This document shows positions 1 to 8,077 of a stretch of DNA of 64,000 bases, in pieces. The DNA is from Daejeonella sp. (GTDB taxonomy: Bacteria > Bacteroidota > Bacteroidia > Sphingobacteriales > Sphingobacteriaceae): assembly GCF_030684675.1 (NCBI RefSeq), contig NZ_JAUXXZ010000077.1, positions 1 through 64,000 of the forward strand, in the 5' to 3' direction. The notes below the pieces were generated by a model. That model was not told the origin of the DNA. It searched no databases and saw only the letters and a list, made by a program, of their open reading frames with translations. How positions within the stretch are numbered: position 1 is the stretch's first letter; the number at the start of each line of letters is the position of its first letter. A program made the translations under genes and the position numbers.

Positions 1-78
1 TCCTATATTTTATCGGACAAACCAAATGGTACAACAGCAAATTCTTATTATGACGTTTATGAATATGTTCACTCATAA
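1..78 (+). CDS. C-terminal end of a protein that begins outside the window
   Basis: The frame is open from the first base and stops at TAA 76-78, giving the last 25 residues of a protein. The tail is polar, rich in Ser, Tyr and Asn, and ends DVYEYVHS. I do not recognise a domain. A small hairpin follows about 30 bases later, which fits a gene end, but an open frame this short could also be chance. Confidence 0.35.
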   Translation, partial: SYILSDKPNGTTANSYYDVYEYVHS

Positions 79-105
79 AACAAATATAAGATTAGGCCAG
101 AACCC

Positions 106-120
106 CGAAGCAGAGCTTCG
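106..120 (+). terminator. Small hairpin after the truncated first gene
   Basis: A perfect 6-bp stem (CGAAGC/GCTTCG) with a 3-base loop is followed, after a short gap, by a weak T-run at about 128-132. It lies between the end of the partial upstream gene and the yicC promoter, where a terminator would be expected. The T-tract is poor, so the call is tentative. Confidence 0.35.
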
Positions 121-142
121 AGGAATTCTTTTGATTAAATCT

Positions 143-150
143 TATCTTTG
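143..150 (+). promoter_or_regulatory. Bacteroidota -7 promoter element for yicC
   Basis: TATCTTTG matches the Bacteroidota -7 consensus TAnnTTTG exactly. It ends only four bases before the chosen yicC start at 155, so transcription may begin at or very near the start codon and give a leaderless or nearly leaderless mRNA. I see no convincing TTTG -33 element at the usual spacing. Confidence 0.5.
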
Positions 151-154
151 CAAA

Positions 155-1030
155 ATGATAAAATCGATGACAGGTTATGGCTTGGCAGCCAATGATTATT
201 CCCGTGCAAAATATACGGTAGAGATCAAATCATTGAACAGCAAGTTCCTGGAGCTTTCTTTAAAACTTCCTAAATCATTTTCAGATAAAGAATTTCTATT
301 GAGAAATGAATGCAGCAAGCAAATTGAAAGAGGTAAAGTGAACATTAGCATTAATGTGGAATATGCGGAAACTACGCTAAAAACCTCAAGTATTAATCAG
401 CCTTTGCTCAAACATTACTATGATCAGCTCAATGAAGCAGCCGATACATTGGGATCTGAAAAAAACAATCTGTTTCAACTGGCTTTAAATTTTCCTGATG
501 TTATTCAATACGGCTCAGATGAAGCCAGTGAGGATGAATGGAAGACTGTTTATAAAACCTTTGAGGAGGCACTTTTAAACTTTCAGAACTTCCGTCAGGA
601 CGAAGGAAATGTTCTAAAACAAGACCTTATTCTTAGAATAAACAACATTCTGGAAGGAATGAGACTTGTATCAATTCAGGAGCCGCTTCGCATACCGTCG
701 ATAAGGGAACGGCTAAACCAGTTTCTGGAAGAGGCTGTGGGAAAAGAAAATGTGGATCATAACCGCTTCGAACAAGAGCTAATCTATTTTATTGATAAGC
801 TGGATATAACTGAAGAAAAGATCCGTTTGAAAAGCCATTGTGATTATTTCATTGAAGCACTTAAGGACAAAGATGCAAATGGTAAAAAACTCGGCTTTAT
901 TTCGCAGGAAATCGGCAGGGAGATCAATACCATGGGTTCGAAAGCCAATGATGCCAAAATGCAGCAGATTGTGGTAGGAATGAAAGAAGAACTCGAGAAG
1001 ATTAAAGAACAATTACTTAATGTACTATAG
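155..1030 (+). CDS. yicC: YicC/YloC family endoribonuclease
   Basis: A 291-residue protein beginning MIKSMTGYG, the hallmark start of the YicC/YloC family. The frame is open upstream to base 26, but those 43 codons carry no family similarity and would cross the -7 promoter element, so the start at 155 is preferred. The C-terminal part has the conserved run GFISQEIGREINTMGSKAND, typical of the family's C-terminal domain. Members form oligomeric Mn-dependent endoribonucleases linked to RNA turnover. Gene order yicC-gmk-nadD suggests co-transcription with the next two housekeeping genes, as yicC-gmk pairs are common. The family assignment is firm; the substrate in this organism is unknown. Confidence 0.92.
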   Translation: MIKSMTGYGLAANDYSRAKYTVEIKSLNSKFLELSLKLPKSFSDKEFLLRNECSKQIERGKVNISINVEYAETTLKTSSINQPLLKHYYDQLNEAADTLGSEKNNLFQLALNFPDVIQYGSDEASEDEWKTVYKTFEEALLNFQNFRQDEGNVLKQDLILRINNILEGMRLVSIQEPLRIPSIRERLNQFLEEAVGKENVDHNRFEQELIYFIDKLDITEEKIRLKSHCDYFIEALKDKDANGKKLGFISQEIGREINTMGSKANDAKMQQIVVGMKEELEKIKEQLLNVL

Positions 1031-1048
1031 CTGTTAGAATTCCAGACT

Positions 1049-1076
1049 GACAACTGGCAACTGACAACTGACAACT
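1049..1076. repeat. Four tandem 7-bp repeats between yicC and gmk
   Basis: GACAACT, GGCAACT, GACAACT and GACAACT follow each other without gaps in the 54-base spacer and end just before the gmk start. The unit is 7 bp with one substitution in copy two. It is one of several 7-bp-period spacer repeats in this window. Confidence 0.85.
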
Positions 1077-1084
1077 AAATATCA

Positions 1085-1651
1085 GTGAACGGCAAACTCA
1101 TCATATTTTCAGCTCCTTCAGGTGCGGGTAAGACTACAATAGTCCACCATTTATTAAATAAGATCCCTGATCTTTCATTTTCTATTTCAGCTACAACCAG
1201 GCATCAGCGTGGTGATGAAGTAAATGCCAAAGACTATTATTTCATTAGCAAGGAGAGTTTTCTTCATAAAATTGCTCAGAAGGAATTTTTGGAATTTGAG
1301 GAGGTTTACACAGGTACCTTTTATGGAACCTTACGCTCCGAAATTGATCGTATCTGGGCTGAAGGCAAGCACGTTATCTTTGATATTGACGTCATTGGCG
1401 GACTTCACCTGAAGAAAAAATTTGGCGATAAAGCCCTGGCGATTTTCGTTCAGCCACCATCACTTGAGGTTCTGATTGAGCGATTGACTAGCAGAGGTAC
1501 TGATCTTCCCGAGAAACTTGCCGAGCGCATAAAAAAGGCAGATAAGGAACTGCTATATGCCGATCAGTTCGACGTGATATTGAAAAATTACGAGCTCGAA
1601 ACAGCCTGTAAAGAGGCAGAAAAGCTGGTTAGAGAATTTCTGGCTCAATAA
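1085..1651 (+). CDS. gmk: Guanylate kinase
   Basis: A 188-residue cytoplasmic enzyme that phosphorylates GMP or dGMP with ATP to give GDP or dGDP. The P-loop SGAGKTT lies at residues 12-18, followed by SISATTR, RGDEVNAKDYYF and the GMP-binding region EFLEFEEVYTGTFYGT. Length is normal for the family. The start is GTG at 1085; no in-frame ATG lies near the P-loop, so GTG is the only sensible choice. It follows yicC across a spacer of tandem 7-mers and precedes nadD, so the three are probably one transcription unit. Confidence 0.95.
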   Translation: MNGKLIIFSAPSGAGKTTIVHHLLNKIPDLSFSISATTRHQRGDEVNAKDYYFISKESFLHKIAQKEFLEFEEVYTGTFYGTLRSEIDRIWAEGKHVIFDIDVIGGLHLKKKFGDKALAIFVQPPSLEVLIERLTSRGTDLPEKLAERIKKADKELLYADQFDVILKNYELETACKEAEKLVREFLAQ

Positions 1652-1677
1652 TTAAACAACATGTTCAGATTGCGCGG

Positions 1678-1710
1678 TCTCATATCTCATATCTCCAATC
1701 TCATATCTCC
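1678..1710. repeat. Tandem 7-bp repeats between gmk and nadD
   Basis: The spacer contains TCTCATA, TCTCATA, TCTCCAA, TCTCATA and a partial TCTCC in direct succession, a strict 7-bp period with a sequence unrelated to the repeats upstream of gmk. The tract ends seven bases before the nadD start. Confidence 0.85.
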
Positions 1711-1716
1711 AGGAAT

Positions 1717-2289
1717 ATGAAAATTGGATTATTCTTCGGCTCCTTTAACCCTATTCATATCGGCCATCTGATCATTGCCAATTATATGGCCAATCATACT
1801 GATCTTCAGCAGGTTTGGCTGGTTGTTTCGCCTCATAACCCATTGAAAGAAAAGAGTGATCTGATCAATATGTACGACCGTCTGGAGATGGCAAAACTGG
1901 CCACCGAAGATGCTGTCAATATCCGGGTAAGTGATGTGGAACTTAAGCTTCCTCAGCCATCTTACACGATTGATACCCTTACCTACCTTAGTGAGAAATA
2001 TCCGGAACATGAGTTCAGCCTGATCATGGGTTCAGATAATCTGGTATCATTAAAAAAATGGAAAAATTATGAACTCATCCTGCGCGACTATCATATTCAT
2101 ATTTACCCGCGCCCGGGATTTGATAATCATGATTTTCAACAACATCCTTCTATCAGTATTACTGAAACTCCAATGATGGAATTGTCGGCTACCTTTATCC
2201 GCAAGGCTGTTAAAGAAAGAAAAAATGTTCAATATTTTGTCCCTGAAAAGGTGCTGAAATTTATTGAAGGAAAGAATCTGTATCGTTAA
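1717..2289 (+). CDS. nadD: Nicotinate-nucleotide adenylyltransferase
   Basis: A 190-residue enzyme of NAD synthesis that adenylylates nicotinate mononucleotide to deamido-NAD. The nucleotidyltransferase motif GSFNPIHIGH is at residues 8-17, the SPHNPLK segment follows at about 45-51, and the C-terminal SATFIRK is the family's (S/T)-x-x-x-(I/V)-R signature. Length matches NadD. Start is ATG at 1717, immediately after the tandem-repeat spacer. It is the last gene of the yicC-gmk-nadD run and is followed by a strong palindrome. Confidence 0.95.
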   Translation: MKIGLFFGSFNPIHIGHLIIANYMANHTDLQQVWLVVSPHNPLKEKSDLINMYDRLEMAKLATEDAVNIRVSDVELKLPQPSYTIDTLTYLSEKYPEHEFSLIMGSDNLVSLKKWKNYELILRDYHIHIYPRPGFDNHDFQQHPSISITETPMMELSATFIRKAVKERKNVQYFVPEKVLKFIEGKNLYR

Positions 2290-2292
2290 AAT

Positions 2293-2333
2293 AAGGCTGA
2301 CAGTCCCGGATCAGGTCCGGGACTGTCAGCCTT
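2293..2333. repeat. Perfect 18-bp palindrome with 5-base loop
   Basis: Arms 2293-2310 and 2316-2333 are perfectly complementary, with TCAGG as the loop. The hairpin sits directly after nadD, but no T-tract follows on either strand, so it is not a typical intrinsic terminator. It could act in mRNA 3'-end protection or be a member of a repetitive palindromic family. Confidence 0.8.
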
Positions 2334-2403
2334 GAAACCATATTTAAGAATGAAATCGACCTTGCAAGCGTTAAAAACACTGACAGGGTTAAAAAATTCA
2401 AAC

Positions 2404-3006
2404 GTGAGCAAGGAAAAAACCATTTTAAAACTGAAACTTCCAACCGACCCGCTTTGGGTCAAGAATGTGGTGGAAAGCAATATCGAAGAAATTCTGACTG
2501 ACCATGCCTTTTGTGAGCAGAAAGCTGCAAGTAATGCCATTACCCTAATTGTGCAGAATCCTAACCTGTCTGATCTGGTTCAGGAAATGGCGATGCTTGT
2601 TCAGGAAGAGATGGATCATTTTAAGCGGGTTCACGACCTGATCCTTGCCCGGGGATACACCCTGGGACGTGAACGTAAAGACAATTATGTCAATGAGTTA
2701 ATGCAGTTTGTAATCAAAGGAGGCAGTCGCCAGGATCAATTAATAGACCGTTTATTATTCTCAGCAATGATTGAGGCACGCAGCTGTGAACGTTTCAAAG
2801 TGATGTCTGAACACATCAATGATAAAGAACTCTCAGATTTTTACTACGAGCTAATGGTCAGTGAAGCCGGGCATTATACGATGTTCATCGGCCTTGCCCG
2901 CAAGTATGCAGGTAATATTGATGTAGAAAAACGCTGGAAAGAGTTTTTGGAATATGAGGCTAAAGTGATTCAGAATTACGGAAAATCGGAGACGATTCAT
3001 GGGTAA
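2404..3006 (+). CDS. miaE: MiaE-like tRNA-(ms2io6A) hydroxylase
   Basis: About 200 residues from GTG at 2404 (MSKEKTILKLKLPTDPLWV). The frame is open back to TTG 2332, but that codon lies in the right arm of the palindrome after nadD, and the family normally begins close to the LKLPTDP motif, so the later start is chosen; ATG 2350 is the alternative. MiaE is a ferritin-like di-iron monooxygenase that hydroxylates ms2i6A at tRNA position 37. Candidate iron ligands are visible in EEMDHFKRVHD, in IEARSCERF and in SEAGHYTMF. Length fits the family. It ends before a repeat element and a convergent gene. Confidence 0.85.
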   Translation: MSKEKTILKLKLPTDPLWVKNVVESNIEEILTDHAFCEQKAASNAITLIVQNPNLSDLVQEMAMLVQEEMDHFKRVHDLILARGYTLGRERKDNYVNELMQFVIKGGSRQDQLIDRLLFSAMIEARSCERFKVMSEHINDKELSDFYYELMVSEAGHYTMFIGLARKYAGNIDVEKRWKEFLEYEAKVIQNYGKSETIHG

Positions 3007-3027
3007 TTATCCGTCATTTGAAAAGAA

Positions 3028-3106
3028 TGTCCTTGCGAGGAGGCACGACGAAGCAATCTCACTAACAGAAGAGATTGCTTCTCAGCCCAGGGCTGATCGC
3101 AATGAC
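3028..3106. repeat. Imperfect REP-like inverted repeat
   Basis: A left arm (3028-3060) and a right arm (3071-3106) form a long imperfect hairpin. The inner 10 bp, AAGCAATCTC and GAGATTGCTT, pair perfectly across a 10-base loop, and the outer ends TGTCCTTGCGA and TCGCAATGACA pair with one mismatch. It resembles the dispersed GCGAGGA...GAAGCAATCTC palindromes I associate with many Bacteroidota genomes. It lies between convergent genes. Confidence 0.7.
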
Positions 3107-3171
3107 AAATCCATGTCATTTCACATTTAATAGTTCTCAAATTTTCATTCCAAGGATTAGCCGGCAGGGTC

Positions 3172-3882
3172 TTACTTCTTGAACAACAAAAATATCGCAG
3201 GCCTTTTATGCAGTTCAGGGACTTTATTCTTCCAGTCTTTGATACTTTTTGTTTGAATAAATTCATCTTCCGAGTTTAGATCACAGGCAATACACAGTTT
3301 TGTTTCCACTTTACAACTTCGCAGAATCTCCTCCAGCATTGGATTATTACGAAAAGGGGTTTCAATAAATAACTGAGTCTGGCTATGTCTTTCAGCCAGA
3401 GCCTCAAGCTCTTTGATCTTATTTGCCCGCTGGACTTTATCAATGGGCAGATAACCATGAAATGTAAAACTTTGTCCGCTAAAACCTGAAGCCATCAATG
3501 CCAGTAAAATGGAACTGGGACCAACTAGCGGCACTACTTTTATCCCCTTTTGATGAGCCAGAGCAACAATTTCAGCACCGGGGTCGGCAACACCAGGACA
3601 ACCTGCTTCGCTCATCAGGCCAACATTCTTACCGGCTAAAAGCCCTTTGAAAAACTCATTTAAATTACCTTCCCGCTGATGCTTTCCATAATCATGGATA
3701 ATAAGTTCACTCTGCGGAATCTTTAAACCTGCTTCTTTTAAAAATCTGCGGGCAGTTTTACTATTCTCTACAATATACTCATTGATATGATTTATCGTTT
3801 CTACTAAATAGGGCGTGAACGACTTTGCCGAAGCATTTTCTGCCAAAGGCACAGGAATAAGATAAAGGGAGCCTGGAAGCAT
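3172..3882 (-). CDS. RsmI-like SAM-dependent methyltransferase (tetrapyrrole methylase fold)
   Basis: A 236-residue protein starting at ATG 3882 (MLPGSLYLIP); the frame is open 31 codons further upstream but without family features. The fold is that of RsmI, which 2'-O-methylates C1402 of 16S rRNA: LIPVPLAENA takes the place of the usual start motif, GLMSEAGCPGVADPGAEIV matches the SDAGxPxxSDPG loop, and VVPLVGPSSILLALMASGFSG matches the GPSA region. The deviations (PLAENA, EAGCPG) suggest a Bacteroidota RsmI-related paralogue rather than canonical RsmI, so no gene symbol is given. It is convergent with the miaE-like gene. Confidence 0.75.
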   Translation of the reverse strand: MLPGSLYLIPVPLAENASAKSFTPYLVETINHINEYIVENSKTARRFLKEAGLKIPQSELIIHDYGKHQREGNLNEFFKGLLAGKNVGLMSEAGCPGVADPGAEIVALAHQKGIKVVPLVGPSSILLALMASGFSGQSFTFHGYLPIDKVQRANKIKELEALAERHSQTQLFIETPFRNNPMLEEILRSCKVETKLCIACDLNSEDEFIQTKSIKDWKNKVPELHKRPAIFLLFKK

Positions 3883-4068
3883 GATTAGATTTTGGTACAA
3901 ATTAAAACAAATTCCTCTCAAATGAGTTATATGTAGTAAATGGTATAAAATGCGGGATGCATAAATATTGCCCAAAATGAGTTTACGTAATAATTTAATT
4001 ACAATACAACCTATGGCAAAATTTTATTGTCTTACTTATAAGATTATACAAATCAAATTTTAGGAGCT

Positions 4069-5391
4069 ATGAAAACGAACATCAAATTCCCGGAATATTT
4101 GGCTGGACTACTATTATTCCTGTCATTTCTAGTGCCGGCACAGGTAAAAGCTCAGTATGACGACGTTTCTCTTGAAACATTTTATGAGGAACTGTCCCCT
4201 TATGGAGTATGGATAAATGACCCGCAATATGGTTATGTATGGCGCCCTGATGTAGATCAGGATGATTTTAGACCTTATTACACGAATGGGCACTGGGAAA
4301 TGACCAAATATGGAAATACCTGGGTATCCGATTACGAATGGGGATGGGCACCATTCCACTATGGTCGCTGGCATCACAGTAGCCGGAGAGGCTGGATATG
4401 GGTTCCGGATACCAGATGGGGACCGGCATGGGTGAGCTGGAGAAGTGGTGGCGGTCATTATGGCTGGGCACCGCTGGGTCCCGGAATCAATATCAATATT
4501 AATATCGGATCAAGAATTCCTGATTACTATTGGGTATTTGTACCGCAACAAAATATCTATTATGACAGGTATCCCCGTTACGACAGATACAGAAACCGGA
4601 ACATTTACAACAACACAGTCATTATCAACAATACCTATGTATACAACCAAAACCGGTATTATACAGGCCCCAGGGTTGATGAGATCAGAAGAGTAACCCG
4701 TCAGCCAGTTCGTATTCATGATGTCAGGGATAACAGACCGACGAATTATGGAAACAACAGAAACGACAGGCCACAGGTGAATAGGGTGCCGGATAGAGGA
4801 GGCAATCCCGGACAAAATTCGCGCCCTGACCGTCCGACTGACAATTCTGGAGGCCGAGGAGCTGTAACCGGAAGAGGTTCAGGCCCTGTGGCTGATAATT
4901 CAGTAAATCGTGGAGCTGTACGACCTGAAAGCAGACAGATTCCGGCTTCATCACAGAGATCAGGCAGAACCTACGATAATCAGGATATCAGGGGGAGTCT
5001 AAGCGGACAACGCCCTCCAATAACTGATCGTCAGGAGCAAATCAGGCAGGCACCTGCTCAGGCACCAAGGGAACAAAGACCTGAACGGGTAACACAGGCA
5101 CCACGTCAGTATCAGGCTCCTGAACGCGTTCAGAGAAATGAACCTCAGGAACGCCAGGCACCAGCTCCGGAAAGAATTCAAAGAAGTGCACCACAACAAC
5201 GCCAGTATCCTGCACCTGAACGGGTTCAGAGAAGCGAACCGCAACGCCAGGCACCGGCACCTGAACGCATACAGAGAAGTGCACCACAGGATCGTCAGGC
5301 TCCTTCACAGAGTTCAGAAGGACGTGGTAACTCTTCTTCAGGACAAGAAAATGGAAGGGGTAGCCAGAACAGGCCCTCCAGAGGTAATTAA
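4069..5391 (+). CDS. Secreted DUF6600-like protein with Pro/Gln/Arg repeat tail
   Basis: A 440-residue exported protein with a signal peptide ending VKAQ at about residue 29. Residues 40-150 hold aromatic motifs (SPYGVWI, YVWRPDV, GHWEMT, YEWGWAPFHYGRWHH, WVPDTRWGPAWVSWR) typical of DUF6600-type envelope proteins. The rest is disordered, rich in Asn, Arg and Gln, and ends with at least four units built around APERxQRSxPQ (about 5107-5300). A strong terminator follows. An AGGAG site lies a few bases before the ATG, unusual for this phylum. Function is unknown; the basic, low-complexity tail suggests an envelope or surface role. Confidence 0.75.
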   Translation: MKTNIKFPEYLAGLLLFLSFLVPAQVKAQYDDVSLETFYEELSPYGVWINDPQYGYVWRPDVDQDDFRPYYTNGHWEMTKYGNTWVSDYEWGWAPFHYGRWHHSSRRGWIWVPDTRWGPAWVSWRSGGGHYGWAPLGPGINININIGSRIPDYYWVFVPQQNIYYDRYPRYDRYRNRNIYNNTVIINNTYVYNQNRYYTGPRVDEIRRVTRQPVRIHDVRDNRPTNYGNNRNDRPQVNRVPDRGGNPGQNSRPDRPTDNSGGRGAVTGRGSGPVADNSVNRGAVRPESRQIPASSQRSGRTYDNQDIRGSLSGQRPPITDRQEQIRQAPAQAPREQRPERVTQAPRQYQAPERVQRNEPQERQAPAPERIQRSAPQQRQYPAPERVQRSEPQRQAPAPERIQRSAPQDRQAPSQSSEGRGNSSSGQENGRGSQNRPSRGN

Positions 5392-5394
5392 AAC

Positions 5395-5424
5395 AAAAAA
5401 ACCGGCGAATTCGCCGGTTTTTTT
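5395..5424. terminator. Bidirectional intrinsic terminator
   Basis: AACCGGCGAATTCGCCGGTT is a perfect palindrome flanked by an A-run on the left and a T-run on the right, so it can end transcription on both strands. It separates the convergent DUF6600-like gene and the last gene of the arginine operon. Confidence 0.93.
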
Positions 5425-5436
5425 GTTTTATGCATA

Positions 5437-6693
5437 TTATTTCAACTTACTGAGTGCAGCCCGCATCCTGGGGATCATTTGTTCTATATCCTCATGCGAA
5501 CATCCTCCAACAGAAGCTCTGAACCAGTTTACACCGCTATCTGTACCAAATGCCGAAAATGGTACTATACCCATTTTCGCTTCTTTGATCAGGTAAAAAT
5601 TAACTTCGGCACTATCCTTCAAAACATTTCCTTCTGGAGTGGTTTTACCTATATAATCGACCTTAACAGTTAAGTAGATTGCCCCCATCGGATTGATCGC
5701 GTCTACAGCAAAACCATCCGTTTTAAGCTGGATTATACCCTGATATAGAGTATCCAAACTTTTCTGAACTTTTGCTTTAAAAATCGTCAGGTAACTATTT
5801 AGTTCTTTCGTTTGAGTTAAAAATTTTGCTGTTGCTACCTGCTCAGGCTTTGGTGCCCAGGCTCCAACATGCCCTACAATCGTTTTCATTTTATCGATTA
5901 CATGTTCCGGACCAAACGCCCAGCCAACGCGAACACCGGTAGCAGCAAGGCATTTGGATATGCCATCAATATAAATCACCCTATCTTTCAGTTCGGGCCT
6001 TAAAGTAACCGGATCAAAGTGAAACTGATCGCCAAAGGTCAGAAGGGAATAGATCTGATCATACATAATATACAGTGGCTTTTCTTCCGCTCCGCGAGTC
6101 TTATTCTCGGCAATTACCAGATCACAGATCTCTTCCAGATCTTTTTTGGCAAACATGGTACCGGTTGGGTTAAGTGGAGAACATAAGGCCAGTAATGTAG
6201 CACCCTTTAGGTACGGACGGATATCATCGGCTGTTGGCATAAATTTATTCGCCGCCGAAGTCTTAACCGCAACCTGAGTTGCCCCTGTAAAACGGCAATA
6301 ATGGTTGTTATTCCATGATGGAGTAGGATAAATTACCTTGTCTCCGGGATCAACCAGAGCCATATAAGTTCCATAGATCAAAGGACGTGATCCGCCGGCA
6401 ACCAGAATTTGTTTACTGTTATAAGATAAACCAAAGCGCTCCTGTAGGAAAACTGAAATGTTCTCACGCAATACTGCCACACCTTCGGCAGGTGGATAAT
6501 TGGTCTGGTTGGCCTGATAAGCCTCAACAATTCCATCTTTCAGCTCGTTGGGAATCGGGAAAATATTTGAATCAAAATCTCCGATAGTCAGGTTCGCAAT
6601 TTGCTCACCTTTACTTTTCAATTCATTGATCTGACCTGCAATTTTTATTATTTCTGAACCCTCAAGGGTACTTGCTATTTTGGATACCTTCAT
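5437..6693 (-). CDS. PLP-dependent class I aminotransferase
   Basis: A 418-residue fold-type I aminotransferase. The PLP-binding lysine is K247 in GISKCLAATG, preceded by SPLNPTG (about 172-178) and YDQIY (about 211-215); the segment GDFDSNIFPIP matches the substrate-gating N-terminal region of aspartate-aminotransferase-like enzymes. The amino-acid substrate cannot be read from sequence. It lies 49 bases after argH on the same strand and ends at the bidirectional terminator, so it is probably the last gene of the arginine operon and could supply glutamate or aspartate to the pathway. That role is inference. Confidence 0.85.
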   Translation of the reverse strand: MKVSKIASTLEGSEIIKIAGQINELKSKGEQIANLTIGDFDSNIFPIPNELKDGIVEAYQANQTNYPPAEGVAVLRENISVFLQERFGLSYNSKQILVAGGSRPLIYGTYMALVDPGDKVIYPTPSWNNNHYCRFTGATQVAVKTSAANKFMPTADDIRPYLKGATLLALCSPLNPTGTMFAKKDLEEICDLVIAENKTRGAEEKPLYIMYDQIYSLLTFGDQFHFDPVTLRPELKDRVIYIDGISKCLAATGVRVGWAFGPEHVIDKMKTIVGHVGAWAPKPEQVATAKFLTQTKELNSYLTIFKAKVQKSLDTLYQGIIQLKTDGFAVDAINPMGAIYLTVKVDYIGKTTPEGNVLKDSAEVNFYLIKEAKMGIVPFSAFGTDSGVNWFRASVGGCSHEDIEQMIPRMRAALSKLK

Positions 6694-6742
6694 TTCTATT
6701 TTTGTATTCTTCAGGATATCAACCTGTTATAAATTATCTATT

Positions 6743-8077
6743 CTACCTGATTAATGCTTCAACTGCCTTGTCTACCTTTTCAAAATTGAAGCTTTTCAAG
6801 ATCTCCTTAAATGATGCGTTGATCTCCTCATTACATAGATTCCCGATGCTTCCTTCATGTGTATGTTTAACAATGTCCGGTGCCTTAAATTCTCCCTTTT
6901 CGATTGCTGCTCCAACTTTTTTATAGGCTTCCCTGAAAGGTAGTCCATTTAAAACCTCTTCATTCACGGCATCTACACTAAACAAATAAGCATATTTCTC
7001 ATCCTTAAGAATATCCTCCTTAATTCTGATAGATTGCAACATAAAGCCTGTCATTTCCAGACATTCATTCAGTGATCTGAAGGCCGGGAACAGATTCTCT
7101 TTCAGCAATTGGAGGTCACGGTGATAGCCTGATGGCAGATTTGTGGTCATCAGGGCAATTTCATTTGGCAAAGCCTGTATCTTATTGCATCTGGCACGAA
7201 TCAGCTCAAAAACATCCGGGTTCTTCTTATGAGGCATTATGCTTGAACCAGTGGTCAGTTCATCAGGGAAACTGATAAATGCAAAGTTCTGATTAATAAA
7301 CAAACAGGCATCCATAGCAAGTTTAGCCAAAGTTGCCGCAACTGAAGACATTGCCTGAGCCAAAATACGCTCAGTTTTTCCACGGCCCATCTGGGCATAA
7401 ACTACATTATAATTCAGCGAATCAAAGCCCAGTAATTTAGTGGTCATGGTACGGTTCAATGGAAAGGAAGAACCGTATCCTGCTGCAGAACCCAATGGGT
7501 TTTTATTACAGATTTTCCAGGCTGCAAGCATCAGCTCCATATCATCGGCAAGGCTTTCGGCATAGGCTCCGAACCATAATCCGAAGGATGAAGGCATCGC
7601 AATCTGCAAATGTGTATAGCCCGGAAGTAATTTATCCTTATGCTCTTCACTTTGTGCAATCAGCTGAGTGAACAGAATGTCAGTATTTCTGACCAGTTTC
7701 TGAATCTCACTACGAAAGAACAATTTGAGATCTACCAGAACCTGATCATTTCTGGACCGTCCGCTGTGAATTTTTTTGCCGGCATCACCAATCCTGCGGG
7801 TAAGCAATAGCTCTACCTGAGAATGTACATCTTCCACATCATCTTCGATGCTGAATTTACCTTCCTGAACTTCCCTGAAAATCTGTTTAAGACCAGTTTG
7901 AACCTGTTCCAGATCCCTGCTATCCATTAAACCAACGCTTTCAAGCATACGGGTATGGGCTAATGAACCCAATACATCAAACGCAGCAAGCTGATGATCC
8001 AACTCCCTGTCATTTCCAACAGTAAACTTTTCTACAGACCTTTCAGTTTCTGTTTCCTTTTGCCAGAGCTTGCTCAT
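6743..8077 (-). CDS. argH: Argininosuccinate lyase
   Basis: A 444-residue enzyme of the fumarase/aspartase superfamily that splits argininosuccinate into arginine and fumarate, the last step of arginine synthesis. The signature GSSIMPHKKNPD is at residues 277-288, the SGRSRNDQ segment at 105-112 and GYTHLQ at 153-158. Length is slightly below E. coli ArgH but normal for Bacteroidota. The start codon overlaps the stop of the preceding GNAT gene as ATGA, which indicates translational coupling. It belongs to the long minus-strand arginine operon. Confidence 0.95.
   Translation of the reverse strand: MSKLWQKETETERSVEKFTVGNDRELDHQLAAFDVLGSLAHTRMLESVGLMDSRDLEQVQTGLKQIFREVQEGKFSIEDDVEDVHSQVELLLTRRIGDAGKKIHSGRSRNDQVLVDLKLFFRSEIQKLVRNTDILFTQLIAQSEEHKDKLLPGYTHLQIAMPSSFGLWFGAYAESLADDMELMLAAWKICNKNPLGSAAGYGSSFPLNRTMTTKLLGFDSLNYNVVYAQMGRGKTERILAQAMSSVAATLAKLAMDACLFINQNFAFISFPDELTTGSSIMPHKKNPDVFELIRARCNKIQALPNEIALMTTNLPSGYHRDLQLLKENLFPAFRSLNECLEMTGFMLQSIRIKEDILKDEKYAYLFSVDAVNEEVLNGLPFREAYKKVGAAIEKGEFKAPDIVKHTHEGSIGNLCNEEINASFKEILKSFNFEKVDKAVEALIR

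Noticed and set aside
2332..2403. Start of the miaE-like gene at TTG 2332
   Set aside because: The codon lies in the right arm of the 18-bp palindrome and the added residues have no similarity; GTG 2404 leaves the expected family N-terminus.
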